This document shows positions 28,627 to 37,483 of a DNA stretch of 64,000 bases, in pieces. Each line of letters opens with the position of its first letter. Positions within the stretch are counted from its first letter, which is position 1. Position numbers and translations under genes: made by a program. The stretch comes from Diplonema japonicum (lineage: Eukaryota > Euglenozoa > Diplonemea > Diplonemida > Diplonemidae): positions 186,001-250,000 of the forward strand of contig OZ025750.1 in NCBI GenBank assembly GCA_964019335.1, read 5' to 3'. Under the pieces are notes generated by a model that did not search any database, was not told the DNA's origin, and saw only the letters and a list, made by a program, of their open reading frames with translations.

Positions 28627-28668
28627 GGGCCGTTGCTTGCCACTTCGTTCCTGTCATAGTGAATTTTT
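28627..28668 (+). repeat. 45-bp repeat R2, copy 2
   Basis: GGGCCGTTGCTTGCCACTTC then GTTCCTGTCATAGTGAATTTTTTC; lies about 85 bp upstream of the mucin-like gene. Confidence 0.65.
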
Positions 28669-28683
28669 TCTTTTTTTCCTGTC

Positions 28684-28707
28684 TTTTTTTTTTTTTTTTT
28701 TTCTTAG
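28684..28707 (+). promoter_or_regulatory. Probable trans-splice acceptor, mucin-like gene
   Basis: A T-tract ends in TTCTTAG, 44 nt before the ATG at 28751. Confidence 0.55.
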
Positions 28708-28750
28708 CTCCCACCACAAAAAAAAAAAAAAAAAAAAAAAAAAGGAGAGC

Positions 28751-30415
28751 ATGTTTCTCTGCTGGCGCTTGCAGTGTTTTCTGTTGGCTGTCATCTGCCA
28801 GTGTACCCATGGCTTGAACGTTACTACCCCTACTGATGACAACAGCACCACCCCCGTGCAGGGCCCCTCTGATGATGTGTACGGGTCTCCCAACGAGAGC
28901 TCCCCCATGGCCACACCTGAGTATGACAATAGCACAGACACCCCTGGCGACATGCCTGCTGAAGAGCCGATGGGGGTGCCTGCTGTGGATACCCCCCAGG
29001 AGTCCACACCCACTATAACTACTACAACCGTCACATTGACAGGGCAAGTTCCCTCTGACCCCCCAATACCAGCTCCTTCTCCACTTCCCATCGGCTCCCC
29101 CTTTGCCATACCATCTACCGTACCTGATGAAGCTCCGCAAGCGACGCCTCTGGTTGTACCGCAGGATGCGCCTGTTGTTACACCGCAAATTGTACCAGTG
29201 GTTTCACCAGAGGTGGTTCCTGAAGGGTTGGTACCTGTAGTGCCGCCGCAGGTCGTTCCACGTGAAGCACCGCAAACTGTTCCAGTTGTGTCGCCACAGG
29301 CTGTTCCAATTGTGACACCGCAGATTGTTCCAGCTGTGACACCGCAGGTTGTTCCAATTGTGACACCGCAGGTTGTTCTGGTGTCACCACAAGTTGTTCC
29401 ACAATCGGTTCCGGAAGCGGTGCCAGAAGCAGATGTGGGCCCGCAGAATGAACCGCCAATGAACGTGAACAGCACGCCGGAAGCCGTGGCGGAGCCGGTG
29501 GGGGCACCCCCGAACGAAACAGGCGGTGTACCGGTTGCGGAACCACTGCAGCCTCCAATAGCTACGGTAACGATGACAACGGTAGTACCGGTGGCGGTGC
29601 CGTCCGCAGGGAGCGGCGGGGGCACTAGCTGGTGCAACAACGACGCAACTTGCAGAATATTCGGGGATACTGCGGCAAACTGCACGGCGGACAACACATG
29701 CGTGTGCTCCCCCACCCACCAGCACGTGTCGACGGGCACACTGACAGCGTACATCTGCGTCGAAAAGGGAAGCACCGCAGCCATCGTCGTCAAGGTGGTC
29801 ATCAGTCTAATCTTTTACATCGACTGCTCCATCTACCGCAATGTACATAGAGTCTCCTTGCAAAACATCTTAGAAGGCGTACTGGGAGGTATTGTAGGTG
29901 CTATGCGTGCAGCTTGTGGATCACTAGTCGTCATGGCAGAGGTGGAAGGCGTCGACCCACTACGCCTCACGCAGGTGGACCTCAAGTCCGCAGTTAATAC
30001 CGAGCTTGATAAACCACAGTACGCCTTCTTAAAAAATGATTTAGGTGTTGTGGGGGATACAACGATGGACATTGGTGGGAGCTCTTGTACTGTGCCCAAC
30101 GCGGTGGTCACCTTTAAGCTGCCTTCGGGGGTCTGCTCGCCGATTCGCTGTGAAGATGGCTTTGCGCTCACCGCTTTGACATGCAGCTTCGTCACGCCAA
30201 CGCTGATTGCGACCAGCGATTCTGATGATAGCCTCACGGGGGCCTCCATTGCTGCCATTGTCATAGTGTCGCTGCTGGGGGTTTCTATCTTTGCTGCCAT
30301 AGGCTTCTGTGTGTTGCGTAGCAGTACGTCCATGAGCGGGCCTGACGAAGATGACGAAGACTTGGTGTGGACAGAAGAAAAAGAAAAAAAAAAAAGAAAA
30401 GAAATCACAGCATGA
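28751..30415 (+). CDS. Mucin-like type I membrane protein
   Basis: 554 aa from the ATG after an A-tract. The signal peptide MFLCWRLQCFLLAVICQCTHG is followed by a Thr/Pro/Ser-rich region with several NxT/S sites, a degenerate octapeptide array (about 133-230; units like VPIVTPQ and VPAVTPQ), and a six-Cys EGF-like module (about 291-335, CNNDATC through TCVCSP). Next come a hydrophobic stretch, a globular region with VEGVDPLRLTQVDLKSAV that faintly recalls SEA domains, a TM (about 499-523, ASIAAIVIVSLLGV), and an acidic then Lys-rich cytoplasmic tail. It is probably a glycosylated cell-surface protein. Start chosen by the signal peptide and the upstream acceptor; the in-frame upstream ATG at 28538 would translate T- and A-tracts. 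Confidence 0.75.
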   Translation: MFLCWRLQCFLLAVICQCTHGLNVTTPTDDNSTTPVQGPSDDVYGSPNESSPMATPEYDNSTDTPGDMPAEEPMGVPAVDTPQESTPTITTTTVTLTGQVPSDPPIPAPSPLPIGSPFAIPSTVPDEAPQATPLVVPQDAPVVTPQIVPVVSPEVVPEGLVPVVPPQVVPREAPQTVPVVSPQAVPIVTPQIVPAVTPQVVPIVTPQVVLVSPQVVPQSVPEAVPEADVGPQNEPPMNVNSTPEAVAEPVGAPPNETGGVPVAEPLQPPIATVTMTTVVPVAVPSAGSGGGTSWCNNDATCRIFGDTAANCTADNTCVCSPTHQHVSTGTLTAYICVEKGSTAAIVVKVVISLIFYIDCSIYRNVHRVSLQNILEGVLGGIVGAMRAACGSLVVMAEVEGVDPLRLTQVDLKSAVNTELDKPQYAFLKNDLGVVGDTTMDIGGSSCTVPNAVVTFKLPSGVCSPIRCEDGFALTALTCSFVTPTLIATSDSDDSLTGASIAAIVIVSLLGVSIFAAIGFCVLRSSTSMSGPDEDDEDLVWTEEKEKKKRKEITA

Positions 30416-31193
30416 GCCAACTACTGAGTTTGTTGTATGAAGATACAAAAGAAAAAGTACAAAAAGGTTAGAAGAAAAGGAGAGACCCAGGGAGGGAGGG
30501 GGTTTTTTTTTTCCCCCTCTTTCCCCGTATATCTCTATACGGGCAAGAGGCCGGTCTGTTTTGGGATAAAAAAAAAAGAAAAGAAGAAATGCGGTGGCCA
30601 CCCTATTCCGATCAAAACGCGCGTCCCCCCCCCCCCCCCCCCCCCCCCGGGCAGAATGGCCGGGTCTGGGTGCGTCCTCACCAGACACAAGAAAACCTTT
30701 TAAAACAAGGGTTACATGTCTGACTGCATGCAGCTTCGGCCAAAGAAAAGGATCCCCCCCCCCCCTACTGCAAGGAAACGGGGACTAGGCATGCAGTCTG
30801 AGAGGTGAAGCTCGCCAAATGTGTGTCGCTTGGCTACAAACATCCCACCCCCATGTACCTTATGGTGCATCTCGGAGTACTCTAAAAAGATCGAAAGAAA
30901 AGATTTTTTTTACCCCATTTTCTTTTTCTTTTTTGTACATTTTTCCTTTTATTTTATAAGGTCGTCACAACGTTTTCATCATACACCCGAATATGAGAAG
31001 AAGATTGGAGGGAGGGGGGGGGACAGAGAGGAAGCGAGAAAACAAGAAAGAAAAAGAAAAGATAAAAAAGAAAAAAGAAACGAAAAAGAAAAGGGTGGTT
31101 TTACAACCATGATATAAAACAAAAAAAGAACAAAAAGCAATTCTATTCATTCCCTTTCCCCCCCCCCCCCCCCCCCCTTCATTCACACATCAC
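30416..31193. other. Intergenic, homopolymer-rich
   Basis: C-, A- and G-tracts with short unique stretches. No supported gene or repeat. Confidence 0.6.
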
Positions 31194-31207
31194 AAACATC
31201 CTTACAG
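31194..31207 (+). promoter_or_regulatory. Probable trans-splice acceptor, receptor cyclase
   Basis: AAACATCCTTACAG, 77 nt upstream of the ATG, preceded by a C-tract. Confidence 0.45.
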
Positions 31208-31284
31208 GCGAGGGAGAGGAGGAGGAGGGGGAGAGAGAGAAAAGACAGCTCCCTCAAATAAAAGAGAAAAAAAAGAAAGGTACA

Positions 31285-34200
31285 ATGTTGCTAGCGCTGT
31301 GCTTCGTGCTGTTCGCAGGCACGGGGAAAGCATGTCTCATCGAAAACCGCTTGGTCGGTAAAACAAAGCATCTAAACGTCGCTGAGTACTATAAGGTCCG
31401 CAACGGGGTCGTGGCATGCCCGGAAATCTCGAGTATGGTAGAAGCACACGACCTGGACCTGCGCTTTCTATCGGACACACAGGCTTTCGGCGTGAAACCG
31501 TGGGCGAGGCACCTTAACGAAGACCGCTTCGCAATCTACCAAGAGATGTTTGCAAGAAAGGACCCTGCCTTGGACCTGATCTACATCGACGCACAATGGG
31601 TCGCACCAATGGAGGACAACCTAATGGATTTGTCAAGCTTGGACTTCTCCAATGTGCGGCAAAAGTTTGTAAGGCGGCACACCACCGACCCGAAGAAAAT
31701 TGTGTCTGTCTCGGGGCATTCTAACCAGATTGTTTTTTTTTACAGAAAGGATCTCTTTGACAAACACGGGGTCAGCTGGCCGGAGACAATGGAGGAGTTC
31801 GACAGGGTTGTCCGCCATGTACAAGACGAGGAGCGCAAGGAGAGATCAGAAGACTCATTATTCTGGGGATTCACTATCGCCACCGATGACTCAACTAACC
31901 GAATCACGTACATGTTGTCCACATTGTTATCAAGTGAAGACGGTGGGAGCATTGTAGAGGAGAACGGAGAGGTAAGCATTAATAACGCCAACGCCGTCAA
32001 GGTCATCAACAGATGGAAGAAGTGGTTCGATAATATTACGCCGATAAGCGCGTTCGGGATGTCTACAACTGACTCGAAGGAGTTCTTCCTTGAAGACCGC
32101 ACCGCTGTTATTCTGGTGTGGTCGGACCACTCGGAGTATTTCAACAACCTCAACGGAAGCTGGAAAGTCGAGGCCGCACCCGTCCCCGGAAAAAACGGAG
32201 CGGGTTGTTCCGGCGACTGGTCCATCGCTTTGACTGAACCCCCTGAAAAGTACAAGCGGGACCATCTTCTAAACATGACGCAAATCCACATTAACCACAT
32301 GACTGAAACATCTCTTCGAGGTGATCTTGAACCCTTGACCCTCGACTATCTGCAGAGTTTCGATTCCGACCTTTGGAAGGCATACGAGATGGACAACCCG
32401 ATCCTGGCACGCTCTATCAAGCGCTACCCTGACTTCTGGAACCGAAGCACGCACAGGCCGTCGGCGGGTTGCGGGGATTTGTACAGTACTTGTGCCGAGG
32501 TTATCTATCGAAACATATATAAGTTCTTGAAAAGTAGTGGCGAACCAGACGCAAAAGCCACGGTTGTCCAGCTAGAGAAAGACCTCCAGGTTCTGTTGGG
32601 GTACTGGACGCACGAGGACGTGAAGAACAAGGAAAGCGAGTGGACAACCTCAAGAATCATGCTGGTCGTCGTGTGCTTTACCAGCGGGGCTATGTTCCTC
32701 TTTATGGGCTTCTACGTAAGACGCGAGACGCAACGCATGCGACAGGTCAGGGGCCTGGCCGCACCCATATCAGTGTTGCTCGGCGCAATTGTAATGGCGT
32801 ACGGAGGCATGTTATCGACTAGCCTCATAGTGTACCAGTCCACCGAGGTAAAGGGAATCTCCAGCAATCTCGCAAAGGACGTCCGCTTGCAGTCAATGAT
32901 CGGGATGGAAAACCTGGTGACGGTGACGTTGGAAAGCTTGAAATCGCAATCATTGGCGTCGGGAACAATGATACAAATCGCTCTCGCGGCAGCGAAAAAC
33001 TTTCTGGGCAGGATGCAACTCAGCTCCCTGTCGTTGGTCATCCTCATGGACCGTGCGGACGGGAAGATCCTGCTATCGTCGAACCCATCTGTTCAACCAG
33101 AGGGCGATGGGAACAACACCCATGTCCCTCTTTTCCAGGAGGCTTTGAACCAATACGACTGGAGGGACGGCTCTGACATCAAACCGTCAACCACGCACAC
33201 CATTGACGTCTCCCACGACACATGGCATGTCAACGCGTTGAAGCTAGACTTCGAGACAGAAGGTGACGAGGGCTTCCTCGGGATATCCTGGATGTTGATC
33301 TACATGACACCGGAGTCAGTCATTCTTGCAAGGGCAAACAGGGTGATGGACCAGTCTCTTGACCTCGCATTGTTGCTAACCATCCTCGCGGCCGTCTTCG
33401 CTGTCATGTCTGCGGTGTTGATATCCCGCCCGTTGGTCAACCTTGCTGTGGACATGGAGTTCGTTCGGACAATGGACGTCGATGTCCCCCACACCCAGCA
33501 CAGCGTGCTGACAGAGGTAAAAGCGTTGCTGTTGGGATTCTCCGCGTTGTGCAGAATTCTGAAGGAGTACAAGTCGTTTCTTCCCGATGCGCTGTTTCAA
33601 GATGATGAATCAACTCGCGTGTCGCTACCAAGGCTGGGTAGAAGGCCTCCTTGCGTGGACGGCCTTGCCGCCATTGTCTTCACCGACATCCAATCCGCAG
33701 CGGAACTGTGGTTCAGAGCACCCGCCGCCATGAAGAAAGCAATGCGTACGCACAACAGCGTCATGCGGGCACGCGCGGAGGAGTTCGACGGGTACGAGAC
33801 GAACACAGTCGGCGACACGTTTGCCATTGCGTTCGAAACCATCGACAGTGCGATGAAGTTCTGCCTCGCGGTGCAGGTCGACTTGTACAACTCAACATGG
33901 CCGCCGGAGCTCCTCGCCATACCATTATGCAAACATGTCCCAGATGCGTGGAACGGGCTCCGCGTGAGGATGGGAGTCCATTACGGAGATGTTCACATCA
34001 GCGATTCCCCCATTACCGGCCGCGCAGATTACATGGGACCAGCCATGAACACCGCAGCACGTCTCGAGTCTGCTGGGGTTGGCGGAGGCGTCTCAACGAC
34101 AACAGACACCTTCGGTGAGGTGGACCTCGACGCACTGGGCTACCCTTACAACACTGAAATCACCGCGGACGACATTTCCGGCGTCCCCGGACAGGTTATC

Positions 34201-35169
34201 AACGTGATGGTCCCGAGGGCTCTTAAGAATCGCATCGACCACATACAAGACACGCACAGCGCACCGCTTCTTCCGCAGAACAACAGCAACGATAAGACGT
34301 CTGCCTCGCATTCGCTTGCTGGGTCTTCCGTGGTCGTCCAGTCGTTCGTTCCAAGAATGGGCTGCTTGAAGGAAAAGCTTCAGAGCAAGCAAGCAACCGT
34401 TGGGAACATACGAATATGCTACAGATCGCTAAGCAGTATTGAGGAACCGTTAGTTCTCGTCAATGAGGTTTTGTCAGCAACTGTTCACGGGCTCGACATG
34501 TGCGGTGGGACGGTAGTGTCGTCATGCTCTGGAACGGTGGTGTGCGCCTGGAACACGACAAAAGGATGTGCTTCGCATGTGTTGAACGCGCTGCGTTTTG
34601 TAGGGGTGTACCACAGGCAGCTGAAGCACACCGACGGAGGTTGGGGTGAGAAATGCAGTGTTGGCCTCGCAAGAGGCGGCGTTTTATACGGAAACGTCGG
34701 TTCTCAAGATCTCCGCTTCTCCCTTGTTATCGGGTCGGTTGTCGAAACCGCCGGAATGCTCGCCTCGGAGGCTCAGGAATTATCTTCATTCTGTCTAACA
34801 GCGTCTCTCCCTGGCCACTCCGACTTGTCATGTGACACCCGACTAGGCAGTATGATAAGACCGGTAGCAATATGGGGCTCCCCTCAAGGGTTAGATGTTG
34901 TGGTCTATGAACCCCGGATTTCCCGGATTTCCTGTCTCGGGCAAGGAAACGACCCTGATCCTTATTTAATGTCGCAGGAGGAGTGCGAGTACGGCTGGTC
35001 AGAGGGGTACACCGCAAACTTTCATGAAGGCGACTATAAAACTATCAAAACAGCTAGTAGCGACCCTGTTCTGTGGAAAGTTGCCGATCGATTGGAAACG
35101 GCTGCTGAGCGGCCACTTGTGCTCATTGCTAGCGGGTATACAGAGCCGCCTCCAAGGGTGTCGGGGTAG
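31285..35169 (+). CDS. Receptor nucleotide cyclase with solute-binding ectodomain
   Basis: 1294 aa. A signal peptide is followed by about 430 residues resembling a bacterial extracellular solute-binding protein of the sugar-binding class (LDLIYIDAQWVAPMEDNLMD; FFYRKDLFDKHGVSWPETME). Two TM segments (about 456-476 and 490-515) precede a Cache-like sensor and a third TM (about 691-713). The first cyclase domain (about 790-960) has metal aspartates in FTDIQSAAELW and NTVGDTF, and MNTAARLE with the transition-state Asn and Arg. The usual adenine-selecting Lys is Asn (ETNTVGD instead of EVKTIGD), so the substrate is uncertain. A second, non-catalytic domain (about 1048-1200) carries WNTTKGCASH. 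It is probably a nutrient-sensing membrane cyclase. It contains no obvious introns; the TTTTTTTTTACAG at 31732-31744 is coding, since it encodes the conserved FFYRKD. Confidence 0.85.
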   Translation: MLLALCFVLFAGTGKACLIENRLVGKTKHLNVAEYYKVRNGVVACPEISSMVEAHDLDLRFLSDTQAFGVKPWARHLNEDRFAIYQEMFARKDPALDLIYIDAQWVAPMEDNLMDLSSLDFSNVRQKFVRRHTTDPKKIVSVSGHSNQIVFFYRKDLFDKHGVSWPETMEEFDRVVRHVQDEERKERSEDSLFWGFTIATDDSTNRITYMLSTLLSSEDGGSIVEENGEVSINNANAVKVINRWKKWFDNITPISAFGMSTTDSKEFFLEDRTAVILVWSDHSEYFNNLNGSWKVEAAPVPGKNGAGCSGDWSIALTEPPEKYKRDHLLNMTQIHINHMTETSLRGDLEPLTLDYLQSFDSDLWKAYEMDNPILARSIKRYPDFWNRSTHRPSAGCGDLYSTCAEVIYRNIYKFLKSSGEPDAKATVVQLEKDLQVLLGYWTHEDVKNKESEWTTSRIMLVVVCFTSGAMFLFMGFYVRRETQRMRQVRGLAAPISVLLGAIVMAYGGMLSTSLIVYQSTEVKGISSNLAKDVRLQSMIGMENLVTVTLESLKSQSLASGTMIQIALAAAKNFLGRMQLSSLSLVILMDRADGKILLSSNPSVQPEGDGNNTHVPLFQEALNQYDWRDGSDIKPSTTHTIDVSHDTWHVNALKLDFETEGDEGFLGISWMLIYMTPESVILARANRVMDQSLDLALLLTILAAVFAVMSAVLISRPLVNLAVDMEFVRTMDVDVPHTQHSVLTEVKALLLGFSALCRILKEYKSFLPDALFQDDESTRVSLPRLGRRPPCVDGLAAIVFTDIQSAAELWFRAPAAMKKAMRTHNSVMRARAEEFDGYETNTVGDTFAIAFETIDSAMKFCLAVQVDLYNSTWPPELLAIPLCKHVPDAWNGLRVRMGVHYGDVHISDSPITGRADYMGPAMNTAARLESAGVGGGVSTTTDTFGEVDLDALGYPYNTEITADDISGVPGQVINVMVPRALKNRIDHIQDTHSAPLLPQNNSNDKTSASHSLAGSSVVVQSFVPRMGCLKEKLQSKQATVGNIRICYRSLSSIEEPLVLVNEVLSATVHGLDMCGGTVVSSCSGTVVCAWNTTKGCASHVLNALRFVGVYHRQLKHTDGGWGEKCSVGLARGGVLYGNVGSQDLRFSLVIGSVVETAGMLASEAQELSSFCLTASLPGHSDLSCDTRLGSMIRPVAIWGSPQGLDVVVYEPRISRISCLGQGNDPDPYLMSQEECEYGWSEGYTANFHEGDYKTIKTASSDPVLWKVADRLETAAERPLVLIASGYTEPPPRVSG

Positions 35170-35716
35170 TTTTTTTTTTTTTTTTTTTTTTTTTTTTGAC
35201 AGGGTGTGTGTGTATATAAAAAACGCCTGAACCCTGGAGGGTTTTTTTTTTTTTTTTTTTTTTTTTTCACTGAGGTGTTTAAAAAAAAAAGAAAAAAAAA
35301 AGAAAAAGAAAGAAATAAATAGTGTTTTGCATTTTTCTTTTTGTGGTGGTCTGTTGTTTACCATGTGGTGACTTTTGTACGTTATGTTACGTTATGTTAT
35401 ATTTTTAAGTTAGCCGCTGCTGCTGGCAGCGGGTGAGATTCTTTTTTAACTCATATATGTGAAATTCCGTTAACGTTCGCGTTAATTTCTTTTTTTTTTT
35501 TTTTTGAGGGGAAGAGGGTTTAAAAGATTCTGAAAGAACGGATGACACCAATAACGCCAGAAGAAAAGGTCTAAAAAATATAAAAAGATTTTCTTTTTTT
35601 CTTTCTTGCTGCGTCCGAAAATCCCTTTCTTTTTTTTCCTTCTTTTTTCTTTTCAGTTCAAAGGAAAAAGGCTGGCCGATAGGTAATTGTGATCACAAGG
35701 GCGTAAGAGTAAGGGG
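35170..35716. other. Intergenic, T- and A-tract-rich
   Basis: Homopolymers plus GTTACGTTATGTTA-type short repeats near 35380. No gene seen. Confidence 0.65.
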
Positions 35717-35762
35717 TTTTTTTTTTTTTTTTTTTTTTTCTGTTTTCTCTCTTTTTTTTTAG
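35717..35762 (+). promoter_or_regulatory. T-tract and AG before LINE L-B ORF1
   Basis: Two T-tracts end in TTTTTAG, 14 nt before the ATG at 35777. The same layout as cellular genes, so the LINE mRNA may be trans-spliced from a host transcript. Confidence 0.45.
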
Positions 35763-35776
35763 GGGGCGGTATTATC

Positions 35777-37423
35777 ATGTCGAACGATCAGCTGGGGGAC
35801 AGTAAAGGACCCGGCCCACCTCCAAGTGGTGCCTCTGGGGCCGAGAAGGATTCGGCGCAGACGGGCCGGGACGGGGCAAAACAGCAAACGTGGGCTGAGC
35901 AAGCACGAAAAGCGGTAGGAAAGGTGGTGAAGGTGGACCACACTTTGTTACCAACGATAGCAAAGGAGCAGAGGACGAACAAGAAGACGCCACAGCAGCA
36001 GCAGGGACAAAGGAAGGGGCAGAAGGACTCATTCAGAGCCATCCTGGGAGCATGGGCGGCACCGAAAGAATGGGAGATGGCGAAGGGAGACCCGAAAGCA
36101 TCTCTCAAAGCTTTCATGGGGGACGTAGCAGCGGTGATGGGGGAACCGCTAAAAAGAGAGGGGAGGAGGCCAGGGGAGGAGTGTGTAGACATCCTCATCT
36201 GGGTCAACAGGAAGGAAGCAGAAGCCAAGGCAGCCGAGATGAGAGGGCCTTGGGTGCTAGAGAGAAGGCGGCGAGGAGTGGTCTGGCTGGCCACCAGAGA
36301 TCTGAGGCGCGCTGTGGAGGTGATGGACAGCGTGAGGAAGGTCAGCAAGGACGCCTTGCTGACGATGAACGGGAAGGGCTTCGGCGTCCAAGTACAGGAC
36401 GACGTCGAAGCGGTGAGGAAGCTGGTGGAGCAGGCCAACCTCGGGGTGACAAAGAAGATCTCATACGATCTTAGAGGTCTCCCCCAGGGAACAACACGAG
36501 AGGCCGCGCAGCAGACGGCGGCGGCAACTGGATGGAAGGGGCAGGTGGTGAGGGTGCTCCCAAAGGAAGGGAAGGTGCTGGCGGTAGTGCAGGCGCAGGA
36601 GCCACCAGAATTCGGCGAGATCGACTGGGGGGAGGGACGGGCAGAGCTGTGGGAGTCCCGCAAACCGCCGGCGAGAGACCCGAAGGAGGAGAGAAGGACG
36701 GACCGGAACGACACCGGGCAGTGCAAGGGCCAACGATACACACAGAAGCAATTCTGGCGCCACTACGGCAAAGCAAGGGGCGAGGAGGAGTGGAAGAGTA
36801 ACGACCCCGTGGTCGGGGCTCAGCCACAACAAACTCCAACGCAGAGGGAGAGGCAGCTCGAGGAGCAGGTGAGGGAGCTGAAGGAAGAGGTGAAGAAGCT
36901 GAGAGCAGCGGTAGCGGCAGCCACGAACAAGAGGGCCGAGCCGGGGAAGAAAAGGAAGGTGAGGGAGCATAAAACCCCCTCGATGACGCGGACGCCAGCA
37001 CCATCACCATCGCCAGTGAAGCAGCAGAGGGGTGACGCAGCAGAGGTGGTGCCAGGATATGCGGCAGGAACGGCCAACTCCAAGGCCAAGTCCCAGTCCA
37101 GGTTAGGGTTAGGGACAGGGCGCAACGGGAAGGACAGACGCGTAATCAAGCAGGCCGAGCACGACGAAGGAAGACAGAGGGACTACGACGGGATGGGCAA
37201 GAAAGCGCCGAAGCACACCCACCACTGGGAGGAGCACAAGAGCAGAACCAGGTGGGTGTGCACCAAGTGCGAGCGCAACATGCCGAAGGGTACGTACGCG
37301 ACCACCTGCAGGCATGGGGAGTGCAAGCTGCAGAAGTGCAGACGCTGCGTGGAGGGACGGAGGCAGCAGCTGTACTACAGCTCGACAGACGAATCCTCGA
37401 GCCTGTCCTCGGGGGAATGGTGA
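35777..37423 (+). CDS. LINE L-B ORF1 protein
   Basis: 548 aa, intact, no signal or TM. A basic Gln-rich start is followed by a domain with VDILIWVNRKEAEAKAA and an RRM-like second half (AAATGWKGQVVRVLPKEGKV, LAVVQAQEPP), a coiled coil (about 360-400, QLEEQVRELKEEVKKL), a basic stretch, and a C-terminal Cys-rich module (WVCTKCERNMPKGTYATTC to KCRRC). These fit a retroelement RNA-binding ORF1. The GWxxxVxxxxKxxxLxxAxxPP pattern recurs in ORF1 of L-C, although the rest has diverged. It ends in TGA, after which the frame stays open directly into ORF2. Confidence 0.75.
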   Translation: MSNDQLGDSKGPGPPPSGASGAEKDSAQTGRDGAKQQTWAEQARKAVGKVVKVDHTLLPTIAKEQRTNKKTPQQQQGQRKGQKDSFRAILGAWAAPKEWEMAKGDPKASLKAFMGDVAAVMGEPLKREGRRPGEECVDILIWVNRKEAEAKAAEMRGPWVLERRRRGVVWLATRDLRRAVEVMDSVRKVSKDALLTMNGKGFGVQVQDDVEAVRKLVEQANLGVTKKISYDLRGLPQGTTREAAQQTAAATGWKGQVVRVLPKEGKVLAVVQAQEPPEFGEIDWGEGRAELWESRKPPARDPKEERRTDRNDTGQCKGQRYTQKQFWRHYGKARGEEEWKSNDPVVGAQPQQTPTQRERQLEEQVRELKEEVKKLRAAVAAATNKRAEPGKKRKVREHKTPSMTRTPAPSPSPVKQQRGDAAEVVPGYAAGTANSKAKSQSRLGLGTGRNGKDRRVIKQAEHDEGRQRDYDGMGKKAPKHTHHWEEHKSRTRWVCTKCERNMPKGTYATTCRHGECKLQKCRRCVEGRRQQLYYSSTDESSSLSSGEW

Positions 37424-37483
37424 ACGGCAGGACGCGGTGGAGCGCAGGGGACGGGGACGGGCCTGCAAGAGGTAGCGAAGAGG

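Noticed and set aside
28654-29802. Long minus-strand frame opposite the mucin-like gene
   Set aside because: It is the complement of the VTPQ repeat array (giving Thr/Gly/Cys repeats); the plus strand has signal peptide, EGF-like module and TM.
31732-31744. TTTTTTTTTACAG inside the receptor cyclase as an acceptor
   Set aside because: It encodes the conserved FFYRKDLF of solute-binding proteins and the frame is continuous on both sides.
37421-37423. UGA as a reassigned sense codon genome-wide
   Set aside because: Ordinary genes such as the GH3, the GH45-type gene and the first receptor end in TGA at the expected place, so UGA is a normal stop.
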